A stretch of 58,992 nt of DNA, from assembly GCA_964388575.1 (NCBI GenBank), contig CAYMAZ010000019.1:1-58992 (forward strand). Reading direction: 5' to 3'. The DNA is from CAYMAZ01 sp964388575 (GTDB lineage: Bacteria > Bacteroidota > Bacteroidia > Bacteroidales > DTU049). A program made the position numbers and the translations under genes. Shown here piece after piece: positions 36,736 to 45,276 of this stretch (positions are counted from its first letter, which is position 1; each line of letters starts with the position of its first letter). The notes beneath the pieces are model-generated. The model did no database searches and was not told where the DNA came from. It worked only from the letters and a program-made list of their open reading frames with translations.

Positions 36736-38190
36736 TTAAATATTTAATAATTCTGTTAGCACTTCTCTGTCGTCGAAAGGATATCTGATTCCACGAATTT
36801 CCTGATATGTTTCATGACCCTTTCCTGCAACAAAAATGATATCCCCGGATTGAGCCATCATACATGCTGTTTTTATTGCCTCATATCTGTCCTGAATAAT
36901 CAAAGTTTTGGTCAACTGAACTGTATCAAGACCACTTTTCATTTCCTGTAGGATTTCTCCGGGATCTTCATTTCTCGGATTATCTGAGGTCAAAATCAGT
37001 TTATCGGCAAATTTTGCTGCTATTGCAGCCATTACTGGTCGTTTGGCTTTATCTCTGTTTCCACCTGCACCAACAATCACAAAAAGAGTTTCTTTTCTAG
37101 TGCGAAGTTCATGTATGGTTTTCAAAACATTTTCTATAGCATCAGGAGTGTGAGCATAATCAACAAAGGCATGTACCTTTCTCTCGTTTTTCACCGGGTG
37201 GAACCTTCCATCCACATGTGATAATTTACTCATAGCAGCAAGAGATTCCTGTTCATCAAGTCCGAGTAAATTACATACTCCGAAAATTGCAAGAAGGTTA
37301 TATGCATTAAATTTTCCCTTAAGCTGAAAATGCACTTCACTGTTGCCGATTTTCATCAGCAGACCGTCCATTGAGTTTTCAAGAACGGCACCCTTGATCT
37401 CAACTGCTTTTCGAAGAGCATACATTACTTTGCGAGCTTCTGTGTTCTGCAGCATGAAGCTTCCATTGGGATCATCAGCATTTGACAGTGCAAATGACCC
37501 GGAAGACAACATGTCAAAAAAGGTTTTTTTTGCGTCACGATAAGACTTGAAATCCTTATGATAATCCAGATGATCATGTGTGAGATTTGTGAATACCCCA
37601 CCATCAAATTCAAGTCCGTAAATTCTTTTCTGGACAACAGCATGAGAACTAACTTCCATAAAACAATGGGTGCATCCCTCCTCAACCATTTGAGCCAACA
37701 GATGATTTAGTGTAACCTGATCGGGTGTTGTATGCGTTGCTGGGACAACCCTGTCATTAATTCTGTTGATAATTGTGGACAACAAACCCGCCTGATATCC
37801 CATATCTCTGAACACCTCATAAAGCAATGTTGCCACTGTTGTTTTTCCGTTTGTTCCGGTTATTCCGACAAGGGTCAGTTTTTCAGAAGGATTACTGTAG
37901 AATTCGGATGCAATACATCCGAGTGCTGCAGCAGAATCGTCAACCTCAACATATGTTACATTTTTCAGGAATTGAGCCGGAATTTCTTCACAGACAACTG
38001 TTTCAGCTCCATTTTCAACTGCCTGTGAAATAAAAAGATGCCCATCTGATTCAGTACCTTTAACTGCCACAAATACTGCTCCCTGAACCACCAGACGTGA
38101 ATCCATGGAAATTGCAGTAACCTCACGTGAAATATCTCCGGATACCTGTTTTACATGACACTTTTCAATCAGATCTTTCAGTAGTTTCAT
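36736..38190 (-). CDS. murE: UDP-MurNAc-L-Ala-D-Glu--meso-diaminopimelate ligase
   Basis: 484 residues from the ATG at 38188-38190; two codons upstream is only a TTG. It adds the third amino acid. P-loop GTNGKTT at 112-118, THTTPDQVTLN and the carbamylated-Lys segment are present. The motif DNPRNEDP is the meso-diaminopimelate specificity loop, which tells that the wall peptide carries mDAP rather than lysine. It sits between ftsI (6 bp) and mraY (3 bp). Confidence 0.96.
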   Translation of the reverse strand: MKLLKDLIEKCHVKQVSGDISREVTAISMDSRLVVQGAVFVAVKGTESDGHLFISQAVENGAETVVCEEIPAQFLKNVTYVEVDDSAAALGCIASEFYSNPSEKLTLVGITGTNGKTTVATLLYEVFRDMGYQAGLLSTIINRINDRVVPATHTTPDQVTLNHLLAQMVEEGCTHCFMEVSSHAVVQKRIYGLEFDGGVFTNLTHDHLDYHKDFKSYRDAKKTFFDMLSSGSFALSNADDPNGSFMLQNTEARKVMYALRKAVEIKGAVLENSMDGLLMKIGNSEVHFQLKGKFNAYNLLAIFGVCNLLGLDEQESLAAMSKLSHVDGRFHPVKNERKVHAFVDYAHTPDAIENVLKTIHELRTRKETLFVIVGAGGNRDKAKRPVMAAIAAKFADKLILTSDNPRNEDPGEILQEMKSGLDTVQLTKTLIIQDRYEAIKTACMMAQSGDIIFVAGKGHETYQEIRGIRYPFDDREVLTELLNI

Positions 38191-38196
38191 CTTCAA

Positions 38197-40299
38197 TTAT
38201 TTTAACGTAAGAAAGACCACCTGGCCCTTTTTGAGTTTTCTCCCATGCTCAACAGATTGCTTGACTACCCTTCCCTTTCCTGTAGCCCTAACCACACATC
38301 CTTTTGATTCCAGCATAAGTGAGGCATCACGAATGTTCATTCCGGTAAGATTTGGCATCAGTGAGTCACTAAACGATACAGAAACCAGTGCCGGAACAGA
38401 GTCTTCTGTTAGAGACAGCCATTGAGAATTCGGAAAATTCAACGACTGCAATTCGGGTGGCATGAGTTTCATAAAACTTGTCAGGGCATTATGACTCACA
38501 ACCTTCACTCCAGGCATACTTTGTATTCCAACAAATTTTTGCTGTTCAACGGGATCATGAATTTCCTGTTCAGTGGCATACACAATTTCTGCAATGTCCC
38601 GAAATACAGGTGCAGAAACATTTCCTCCGTAATATAAGCCCATGCTTGGCTTGTTTACAACGACAATACAGGAATATTTTGGATCTTCGGCTGGAAAATA
38701 CCCGACAAATGTTGCATTATATCTGTCAGAATACTGTTTGCTATCATTGTCCCAAATTCTTGCTGTTGCAGTTTTTCCTGCAATTTTACATGCTGTATTT
38801 TTGAGATTCTGTGCTGTTCCCTTTTCAACGACACCTTCCATCAGTTCCTTCAGAATCTCAGATGTTTTACTGCTGCAAATTTTTGAATGAAGAACCACTG
38901 GCTCAAACTGTTTAACCAGTTTCCCTGAAATCTGAAATTCCCTCACAAACAATGGTCTGACAAGCACACCATTGTTCACAACAGCATTGTAATAGGCCAG
39001 CAATTGAAGCGGTGTAATGCTGACACCATAACCGTAAGACATTGAGGCAAGAGATGATGGTGACCATTCCGGATCATCGGGTTTGAGTATCCTGGCAGGT
39101 TGTTCACCCAGAATATCAATTCCCATGGGCATATGCATCTTAATCTCATAAAGTTTATTTACATATTTCGACGGGGTTTTATTGTAATATTTATTTACCA
39201 GCATGATGGTTCCCACATTCGAAGAAAGCTCAAACACTTCACGAACGGAAATTGTACCAAGCGGATGTGAATCAAACACGACATTTTTGCCCACCCTTAT
39301 AGAGCCACTCCCGGTATTTACCATGCTGTCAAGGTTGAGCTTCCCATCTTCAAGCATGATCATCATAGAAAACAACTTGAAAGAAGAACCCGGCTCATAT
39401 CTTGTTCCCAGTGCGTGATTATATTTTTCACGATAGGTTCCGTTTTGATCTTTTTCCAGATTTGCAATTGCACGAATTTCTCCAGTTTTGACTTCCATGA
39501 GAACAGCGCAACCCCACTGGGCATTATGTTTTTCGAGATGCTCAAGCAATGCTGATTCAGCTACATCCTGAACATGCATATCAAGTGTAGTCACAACATC
39601 TATCCCCTGAACTGGTTTCATTATAAAACTATCGTCCAGCGGAACATACCGATTGTTAGGAAGTCTCTGTTTCAGGCGCTTTCCATCCTTTCCGCTGAGC
39701 TGAGAATTGTAGGCACCTTCAATACCCACTTTAAAATCACTGCGCGAGAATCCGATTGTCCTTTGCGCAAGCCAGCCAAACGGATGTACCCGTTTTTCCT
39801 TTTTCTCCTCAATCATTCCCCCCCTGTATCTGCCAAGATTAAATAATGGAAATGAGCGTAATAGAATGAGTTCATTATAGTTGATATTTCTCATCAGTAA
39901 ACCATACGTTACTTCATTATCTCTGTATGTTTTCAGAAGACTTTTGTATTGTGAATACGTTCTTGAAGGAAAATGTTTTGCAAGACTGATTGCAAGACTG
40001 TCATAATGCTGATTAAATACCTTTTCCTCAACATTTTTTTTCGAAAAATCAACAAATATGTCAAATCTGGGCAATGATGTGGCAATCAGCTCACCATCCC
40101 TCGAATATATATTACCTCTTTCAGCTCTGATAACAGACTCAATGATGGATCGTTGTGCAGATTTTGCCCTCAGCTCATCACCCCTGACAAACTGAATCAC
40201 AATAATTTTCACAAGTATGATCAACGCAATCAGAGCCATCACATAATAAATAATATGTGCTCTTTCCAACCGGTCTGCTGCTTTATTTTTTACTGTCAT
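38197..40299 (-). CDS. ftsI: septal transpeptidase FtsI/PBP3 with PASTA domain
   Basis: 700 residues. Membrane helix at about 15-35; a class B dimerisation domain (RAERGNIYSRDGELIA); transpeptidase motifs S305-S-F-K308 and S359-S-N361. The third motif, normally KTG, reads K509-T-A511. A C-terminal PASTA module (about 645-700; MPNLTGMNIRDASLMLESKG) is common in this phylum. It crosslinks septal peptidoglycan together with FtsW. It overlaps ftsL by 17 bp. Confidence 0.95.
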   Translation of the reverse strand: MTVKNKAADRLERAHIIYYVMALIALIILVKIIVIQFVRGDELRAKSAQRSIIESVIRAERGNIYSRDGELIATSLPRFDIFVDFSKKNVEEKVFNQHYDSLAISLAKHFPSRTYSQYKSLLKTYRDNEVTYGLLMRNINYNELILLRSFPLFNLGRYRGGMIEEKKEKRVHPFGWLAQRTIGFSRSDFKVGIEGAYNSQLSGKDGKRLKQRLPNNRYVPLDDSFIMKPVQGIDVVTTLDMHVQDVAESALLEHLEKHNAQWGCAVLMEVKTGEIRAIANLEKDQNGTYREKYNHALGTRYEPGSSFKLFSMMIMLEDGKLNLDSMVNTGSGSIRVGKNVVFDSHPLGTISVREVFELSSNVGTIMLVNKYYNKTPSKYVNKLYEIKMHMPMGIDILGEQPARILKPDDPEWSPSSLASMSYGYGVSITPLQLLAYYNAVVNNGVLVRPLFVREFQISGKLVKQFEPVVLHSKICSSKTSEILKELMEGVVEKGTAQNLKNTACKIAGKTATARIWDNDSKQYSDRYNATFVGYFPAEDPKYSCIVVVNKPSMGLYYGGNVSAPVFRDIAEIVYATEQEIHDPVEQQKFVGIQSMPGVKVVSHNALTSFMKLMPPELQSLNFPNSQWLSLTEDSVPALVSVSFSDSLMPNLTGMNIRDASLMLESKGCVVRATGKGRVVKQSVEHGRKLKKGQVVFLTLK

Positions 40300-40738
40300 G
40301 GTTCTTTTTCCCTTTTGAATTCACATTCACAAAGATTTTCACAGGAGGAGTCACAGGTCGTTTGAGGCCATCTTCAGCTAAAATATTCTTCACATTTGAA
40401 GCCTGGGTAAATTGAATTAACTCGGAGGAAACTGTAACAAATTCAAATCTCAGTTCTTTGATTTCCTCTTTGGTTCGTTCGATGGTGAGTAAGGTTTTAT
40501 CAGCATAAAAATTCAGTGCAATATACACAAATGCAAATCCGAGAACATAAAAGAAGAATGGTGCCTGTTTGATAAACTTTTCACGAGTAAGAAAGCTTCC
40601 GTCAAGAAATGTCCTCAGATTCCCTGTGACAGATGCAGGCACTCTTACATTGGGCATAACTTTTGAAAAGTTCAGACTTTTTCTTTCCTTTCTGCTTTTC
40701 CGAATAATATTTTTTTTCTTCTCTTTATTCTTTGTCAT
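40283..40738 (-). CDS. ftsL: cell division protein FtsL-like
   Basis: 151 residues: a very basic cytoplasmic N-terminus (KNKEKKKNIIRKSRKERK), a single membrane helix (about 80-98, FFFYVLGFAFVYIALNFYAD), then a heptad-like periplasmic coiled coil (IERTKEEIKELRFEFVTVSSEL). FtsL sequences are poorly conserved; topology and the location between rsmH and ftsI are the evidence. It would form the FtsQLB scaffold of the divisome. Confidence 0.85.
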   Translation of the reverse strand: MTKNKEKKKNIIRKSRKERKSLNFSKVMPNVRVPASVTGNLRTFLDGSFLTREKFIKQAPFFFYVLGFAFVYIALNFYADKTLLTIERTKEEIKELRFEFVTVSSELIQFTQASNVKNILAEDGLKRPVTPPVKIFVNVNSKGKKNHDSKK

Positions 40739-40749
40739 TGTCCCATTCC

Positions 40750-41649
40750 TTATAATTTTTCTGCTGCTCTGAGTTTTGCGCTTCTGGCTCTTGGGTTTGA
40801 ATCAATTTCGTGTGGGGCAGCCGTAATCGGTTTGGATGTCAGCACCCTGAATACGAGCTTTTTATTTCCGTAAAAATCCTTCTCAATGATCCCATCAGAT
40901 TTTCCGCTACGCAAAAAGTTTTTTACCAACCGGTCCTCAAGAGAATGATATGAAATCACAACGATTCTGCCACCTGGTTTTAAAACACGCAGAGCCTGTT
41001 CCAGCAATTCTTCCAAAACCTTGATTTCTTCGTTCACTTCAATTCTCAATGCCTGAAATACTCTGGAATAGATGCTGAATTTTTTTCCCGGTCCAACAAA
41101 TCTGTCAATCAGGTCTGTCAGATCTGAAACTTTTTTCAGCCGTTGCTCACTCCTTCTGCTGACCACTGCTCTGGCAAGTTTTCTCGAAAAAGGCAGTTCT
41201 CCGTATTTGAACATGACTGTGGCAAGATCCTGTTCTGTATAGCCATTCAAAATATCAGATGCCATCATCCGGGAACCTGAATTCATGCGCATATCAAGAG
41301 TTTCATCGGGAAACATGTACGAAAATCCCCTGGTTGGTTCATCAATTTGATAAGAGCTCACCCCCAGGTCGGCAAATATACCGTCAACCGGAATACACTG
41401 GTAAAACCCAAGATAATTTTCAAGATATCTGAAATTCTGATTGATGAACATGAACCTTGCATCATTGATTCTGTTTTTTGCTGCATCAGGATCCTGGTCA
41501 AATGCAATCAGCCTGCCTTGTTCAAGTTGTTCAAGTATCTTCACAGAATGTCCGCCTCCGCCAAAAGTGACATCAACATATGTTCCTCCGGGAACTATGT
41601 TCAGCAGTTTGACAGACTCTTCGGGCATGACAGGCAAATGATACATCAT
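40750..41649 (-). CDS. rsmH: 16S rRNA (cytosine1402-N4)-methyltransferase
   Basis: 299 residues. RsmH/MraW: HLPVMPEESVKLL at the start, the SAM motif YVDVTFGGGGHS, FADLGVSSYQID, TRGFSYMFPDETLDMRMN, FQALRIEVNEEI and VISYHSLEDRLVK near the end. It methylates N4 of C1402 in 16S rRNA. The tandem ATGs overlap the mraZ stop, so translation is coupled. Confidence 0.96.
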   Translation of the reverse strand: MMYHLPVMPEESVKLLNIVPGGTYVDVTFGGGGHSVKILEQLEQGRLIAFDQDPDAAKNRINDARFMFINQNFRYLENYLGFYQCIPVDGIFADLGVSSYQIDEPTRGFSYMFPDETLDMRMNSGSRMMASDILNGYTEQDLATVMFKYGELPFSRKLARAVVSRRSEQRLKKVSDLTDLIDRFVGPGKKFSIYSRVFQALRIEVNEEIKVLEELLEQALRVLKPGGRIVVISYHSLEDRLVKNFLRSGKSDGIIEKDFYGNKKLVFRVLTSKPITAAPHEIDSNPRARSAKLRAAEKL

Positions 41650-42110
41650 TCAGTTTCGGGGTTAACATTACCCATGACATCTTCTGCAAGATCTGCAAAA
41701 CTTTCAGCATTTTCTCTAAGATTTGCCTCATAGGATATTTTGTCCCAGATTTCAATCATGTTGATTGAAGAAGCAAGCACTATATCTTTCTCAATGCCCG
41801 CCCATTGTACCAAATCACGTGGAATCAGCAATCTTCCAACTTCGTCAAGTTCAACGAGTTTTACACCGTCCATAAATTCACGAATGAAGGTTTTGTTTTT
41901 TCTGACAAACCTGTTCAGTTTGCTGACATTTTGCATCTCCTTTTGCCATTCTGAAATGGGATACAACTCAAGACACTTCTCAAAAATACTTTTTTTGATT
42001 GCAAATCCATTTGGAATCTCTGTCAAAAATTGACGCTTAAGTGCAGAAGGAAACAAGACCCTGCCTTTATTATCAACTTTCTGTTCATGAACTCCGAACA
42101 ACTGAATCAT
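41646..42110 (-). CDS. mraZ: transcriptional regulator MraZ
   Basis: 154 residues from the ATG at 42108-42110. Two AbrB-type SpoVT half-sites: the first in GVHEQKVDNKGRVLFPSALKRQF, quoted in parts (VDNKGRVLFP), the second in VKLVELDEVGRLLIPRDL. MraZ binds tandem direct repeats ahead of the dcw cluster and, in E. coli, represses it. Here three such repeats lie 38-62 bp upstream of the ATG (separate entry). First gene of the cluster. Confidence 0.95.
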   Translation of the reverse strand: MIQLFGVHEQKVDNKGRVLFPSALKRQFLTEIPNGFAIKKSIFEKCLELYPISEWQKEMQNVSKLNRFVRKNKTFIREFMDGVKLVELDEVGRLLIPRDLVQWAGIEKDIVLASSINMIEIWDKISYEANLRENAESFADLAEDVMGNVNPETE

Positions 42111-42140
42111 AGGTAATTTTTTGACTGTGTAAATGTATGA

Positions 42141-42172
42141 CAAAATTACCACTTACTACCACTTTTTCCCAC
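42141..42172 (-). promoter_or_regulatory. mraZ promoter with three MraZ-type boxes
   Basis: On the minus strand, GTGGG (42168-42172), GTGGT (42158-42162) and GTGGT (42148-42152) recur at exactly 10 bp, like the TGGGN-N5 repeats bound by MraZ in other bacteria. The last box overlaps TAATTTTG (42141-42148), a -7 element; a GTG lies at the 21-bp position of the upstream TTG element. The layout suggests repression by MraZ of its own cluster. Confidence 0.7.
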
Positions 42173-42314
42173 TTTGTTAATAACTTTTTTGATAAAAAAT
42201 TTTATTTATTTGATATTCAAGAACTTAAAAAATCAAAATAGTTCTAATTTTATCAATAAATCAGCAAAATATTTAAACCAAATCAATATATGAGATTAGG
42301 AACAGCAAATTGTT

Positions 42315-42336
42315 AATAGCAACGTGCTATTTTTTT
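42315..42336 (+). terminator. orphan plus-strand intrinsic terminator
   Basis: AATAGCA (42315-42321), loop ACG, TGCTATT (42325-42331), then the T run continues to 42336. The T tract is on the plus strand only, yet no annotated plus-strand gene lies upstream (panC to ftsZ are all on the minus strand). Either a short RNA of about 100-150 nt ends here, or the hairpin blocks antisense transcription. Confidence 0.55.
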
Positions 42337-42341
42337 GCAGG

Positions 42342-42449
42342 ATGAATAATATTCAAGTTTTTCCAGGTGTAACGGATGAAATCCGGAAAGAAAAAATGTT
42401 TATACTTCGCTCAAGCATCGGAACAACAAGTGAAGAGCAAAGAAAATGA
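42342..42449 (+). other. possible 35-residue small protein
   Basis: An ATG at 42342 opens a frame of 35 codons ending in TGA at 42447-42449. The peptide is mixed and hydrophilic (NNIQVFPGVTDEIRK, then EKMFILRSSIGTTSEEQRK). No known motif. It starts six bases after the orphan terminator and faces the rfaE2 3' end. It could be a small protein, a gene remnant or chance. Confidence 0.2.
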
Positions 42450-42459
42450 GAGAAACAAC

Positions 42460-42951
42460 TTAGTTTTCTGATCTGATTTTTTGCTCAATTGAAGAGGTAG
42501 AATAGCCAGGAACCAGATCAAGTGTTTCCACTTTCCCCCCATTTGATACAACCACTTCAAACCCAACGATATCTTCGGCTTTGTAGTCTTTTCCTTTCAC
42601 AAGGACATTTGGGATGAGTGTTTCAATCAGTCTGAGAGGCGTATCCTCATCAAAAAGAACAACTGCATCCACAAAAGAAAATGCAGACATTGTCAGTGCT
42701 CTGGCCTGTTCGTCTAAAACGGGGCGACCTGATCCTTTCAGTTTTCTAACAGAATCATCGGTATTCAGGGCGACAATCAGTTTTGAACCCAATTCTGCAG
42801 CCTGAGCCAAATATGTCACATGACCAGGATGAATAATATCAAAACAACCATTGGTAAACACAATTGTTTCTCCGAGCTTTTTCCAATGTAAAACAAGATC
42901 AGAAAGTTGCTCCTGGGTCAATATTTTCTGTTTGATTTTTTCTAATATCAT
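42460..42951 (-). CDS. rfaE2: D-glycero-beta-D-manno-heptose 1-phosphate adenylyltransferase
   Basis: 163 residues. A nucleotidyltransferase with TNGCFDIIHPGHVTYLAQA (HxGH type), VKGKDYKAEDIVG and the closing GYSTSSI. It corresponds to the C-terminal half of HldE, as a free-standing enzyme: it makes ADP-heptose for lipopolysaccharide or other glycans. The N-terminus (LEKIKQKILTQEQL) matches family leaders, so its 53-bp overlap with the upstream gene appears genuine. Confidence 0.9.
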   Translation of the reverse strand: MILEKIKQKILTQEQLSDLVLHWKKLGETIVFTNGCFDIIHPGHVTYLAQAAELGSKLIVALNTDDSVRKLKGSGRPVLDEQARALTMSAFSFVDAVVLFDEDTPLRLIETLIPNVLVKGKDYKAEDIVGFEVVVSNGGKVETLDLVPGYSTSSIEQKIRSEN

Positions 42952-43951
42952 TGATTTTAATACCTTTACGAAAGAACAAATAAGCCACAGCCCATAATCC
43001 CATTACCAGAAGGATAACAGTCTGTGCAAGCCATGTGAGCCAACCGATAGCATAACCCATTGATGTGCTGACCCCAAATATGACCAGTGTTTGGGATACG
43101 ATTGCTGGATACACACCGATTCCTCCCTGAACGACGATAATTCCGATGGTTCCAAATGTCACTGAAGCGAATGCCGCGAGGAGTGAGAGATGCATTGTCT
43201 CTTCAAGTGCGAGAAAACACAGCCAGGACATTAAAATGTAGCAGCCCCAGATTAATATTGTATAGATCACAAACAGTGGCCATTTTTTGATTTTCAGAAG
43301 CGAGAATAATCCGTCACGGAAAGTACGGAACATAGAATAAATTTTATTCAGAACAGGTTTCTTACTAAATCTTTCACGAAACAGATACATAACAATGAGT
43401 CCGGCAATTCCAACCAGAACGAGCAGGATGAGGACAAGCACTCTTTCCTTTGTAAAACCGTTGAGAAAATCAGTCAGATAGCCAGAAGCAACATTTGTAA
43501 GCTGCCTGAGAAACACATACAAACCAAGGATGAACATGATGAGAAAAACGAGCATATCAATTACCCGTTCGACAATGACTGTCCCGAAAAGTGCAGTTAC
43601 TGGGACGCCGGAAGTTCTTTTCAACACATAACACCGTAAAATTTCTCCAAAACGGGGTATGATAAAATTGCCGATGTAACCGGAAGCAACAGAAGCAAAG
43701 GTATCGATTACAGCCGGCTTATATCCGAGTGGTTGAATCAGCATATTCCATCTCAAAGCTCTGATGTAGTGGGAAATCAAACCAACAAACATTGAAAGGA
43801 TAAGCCAACCGTATTTTGCTCTGCCAAAGGAAAGCAGAATTTCCTTTTTTTCTTCGGGTGTGAGCAAACGCAAAAACCACCAGATAGAAAACACTCCGAT
43901 ACCAAGAAAAAATATAATTTTCAGAAGTTGTATGAGAGATTTTTTTTTCAA
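42899..43951 (-). CDS. lysylphosphatidylglycerol synthetase-type TM protein (UPF0104, flippase-like)
   Basis: 350 residues, about eight membrane helices, with FVGLISHYIRALRWNMLIQPLG and YIGNFIIPRFGEILRCYVLKR characteristic of the LPG_synthase_TM/UPF0104 family (AglD-like, MprF membrane part). The start is TTG at 43949-43951 (KKKSLIQLLKIIFF follows), overlapping the panD stop as TTGA. There is no aminoacyltransferase domain. Possible lipid or lipid-linked sugar translocation; unproven. Confidence 0.82.
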   Translation of the reverse strand: MKKKSLIQLLKIIFFLGIGVFSIWWFLRLLTPEEKKEILLSFGRAKYGWLILSMFVGLISHYIRALRWNMLIQPLGYKPAVIDTFASVASGYIGNFIIPRFGEILRCYVLKRTSGVPVTALFGTVIVERVIDMLVFLIMFILGLYVFLRQLTNVASGYLTDFLNGFTKERVLVLILLVLVGIAGLIVMYLFRERFSKKPVLNKIYSMFRTFRDGLFSLLKIKKWPLFVIYTILIWGCYILMSWLCFLALEETMHLSLLAAFASVTFGTIGIIVVQGGIGVYPAIVSQTLVIFGVSTSMGYAIGWLTWLAQTVILLVMGLWAVAYLFFRKGIKINDIRKNQTENIDPGATF

Positions 43952-44304
43952 GGAATGATTATTTTATTGTTCTGATCCGGGAAAATAATTTCAGGTTTGA
44001 ATTTTTTAGCTTCTTCAAAAGGCATTGTTGCATAGGAAACGACAATAATCAAATCACCGACAAGCACTTTTCGGGCTGCGGGACCGTTGAGACAAACAAC
44101 TCCACTGCCTCTTTCACCTTTAATAACATACGTTTCAAGTCGTTCTCCATTATTCAGGTTCAGAACTTCCACCTTTTCATTTTCGATCAGGTTTGCTGCA
44201 TCCATGAGGTCTTCGTCAAGAGTTATGCTTCCGATGTAATTCAGATCGGCGCCGGTGACTCTGACTCTATGAATTTTGGACTTAAGAATCTCTATCTGCA
44301 TCAT
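43948..44304 (-). CDS. panD: aspartate 1-decarboxylase (pyruvoyl-dependent)
   Basis: 118 residues (tandem ATGs at 44304 and 44301). It makes beta-alanine from aspartate for pantothenate. The self-cleavage site Gly-Ser is in YIGSIT (residues 24-29), which generates the pyruvoyl group; GERGSGVVCLNGPAAR and GDLIIVVSYA are the other family blocks. It lies 12 bp after panC. Confidence 0.95.
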   Translation of the reverse strand: MMQIEILKSKIHRVRVTGADLNYIGSITLDEDLMDAANLIENEKVEVLNLNNGERLETYVIKGERGSGVVCLNGPAARKVLVGDLIIVVSYATMPFEEAKKFKPEIIFPDQNNKIIIP

Positions 44305-44316
44305 ACTGCAAAAATA

Positions 44317-45165
44317 CTAAAATAAAATCATATTATCTATGAGTCTCACTTTTCCAAGATAGGCAGCGATAAACATTCGGGCACTAATTGCATCGTTCCA
44401 GGAATTAATTTGCTGCAGAGTATCTTTATCTGCACATTCTACATATTCAAGTCTGAACAACGAATGATCTTTGAATGCCTGAGACACTTTCTGTTTCAAT
44501 TGTGCCGGAGAATGAGCTGAATAATTCTGCACACTCCATTGAAGCTGCTGGTAAATAAATGAGGCTGAATTCCGCTCCTGCTCAGTCAATCTTGCATTTC
44601 TGCTGCTCATAGCCAGTCCGTCATGTTCTCTGATGATAGGACAGTGCACAATTTCAACAGTGTATCCGTATTGGATAACCATTTCTTCAATAATTCTCAG
44701 TTGCTGGAAATCTTTCTCTCCGAAATATGCTTTGTCAGGTTTAACAATTTCGAATAAGATTCTGACAACTTCAGCAACTCCCCGAAAATGGCCAGGTCTG
44801 AATTTTCCTTCCATCACCTGTTCCAACCCACCGAAATTATACTGCCTGGCAATATGTCCCGGAGGATAGAGATCATTATGAGACGGTAGATACAAAATGT
44901 CACATTCGATATTTTCAAGAAACAGAATATCTTTTTCAATATCCTGGGGATAATTTTCAAAATCCTTTCTGTCATTAAACTGAAGAGGGTTAATAAAAAT
45001 ATCACAAACTGTCAGTTCATTCTGTTCTAAACTTTTCTCAATGAGTTTACCGTGTCCTGAATGCAAAAAACCCATGGTAGGAACAAAACCAACAGAACCT
45101 CGTTTTTGATCTCTGAACAATTTTATTTTTTCTACTAACTCTTCTTTTTTGCGGATTATCAACAT
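44317..45165 (-). CDS. panC: pantothenate synthetase
   Basis: 282 residues. It condenses pantoate and beta-alanine with ATP. HIGH-type motif in PTMGFLHSGHGKLIEKS, then FINPLQFN, FGEKDFQQLRII and the KMSKS-like SSRNARLT. panC-panD form an operon here; panB is not in the window. The minus-strand promoter element is at 45189-45196, about 24 bp upstream. Confidence 0.96.
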   Translation of the reverse strand: MLIIRKKEELVEKIKLFRDQKRGSVGFVPTMGFLHSGHGKLIEKSLEQNELTVCDIFINPLQFNDRKDFENYPQDIEKDILFLENIECDILYLPSHNDLYPPGHIARQYNFGGLEQVMEGKFRPGHFRGVAEVVRILFEIVKPDKAYFGEKDFQQLRIIEEMVIQYGYTVEIVHCPIIREHDGLAMSSRNARLTEQERNSASFIYQQLQWSVQNYSAHSPAQLKQKVSQAFKDHSLFRLEYVECADKDTLQQINSWNDAISARMFIAAYLGKVRLIDNMILF

Positions 45166-45188
45166 TGTGAATTGATAAAAAAACGCGG

Positions 45189-45237
45189 CAAAGGTAAAAT
45201 GAAAATTTCAATAAGTGATTTTTTTTTTGTATTTTTG
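45189..45237. promoter_or_regulatory. divergent promoters of panC and the glycogen-synthase-like gene
   Basis: TACCTTTG on the minus strand (45189-45196) serves panC; TATTTTTG on the plus strand (45230-45237), with a TTC at 45207-45209 (20-bp spacing), serves the gene starting at 45277. Both match TAnnTTTG. Confidence 0.55.
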
Positions 45238-45276
45238 CAAAATAATACACATTTTTTAATAAACAGATTGCAACAT

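Larger units (their letters stand above)
42111..42459. other. 349-bp gap between rfaE2 and mraZ
   Basis: It holds the mraZ promoter and boxes (42141-42172), a plus-strand terminator-like hairpin (42315-42336) and a 35-codon plus-strand frame (42342-42449). The rest is very AT-rich, with a weak inverted repeat GAACT/AGTTC at about 42220-42243. I see no tRNA, riboswitch or mobile-element signal. Confidence 0.6.

Noticed and set aside
42220..42243. GAACT...AGTTC inverted repeat ahead of mraZ as a terminator for rfaE2
   Set aside because: Only five pairs, a 14-nt loop and no proper T tract on the minus strand; too weak to call.
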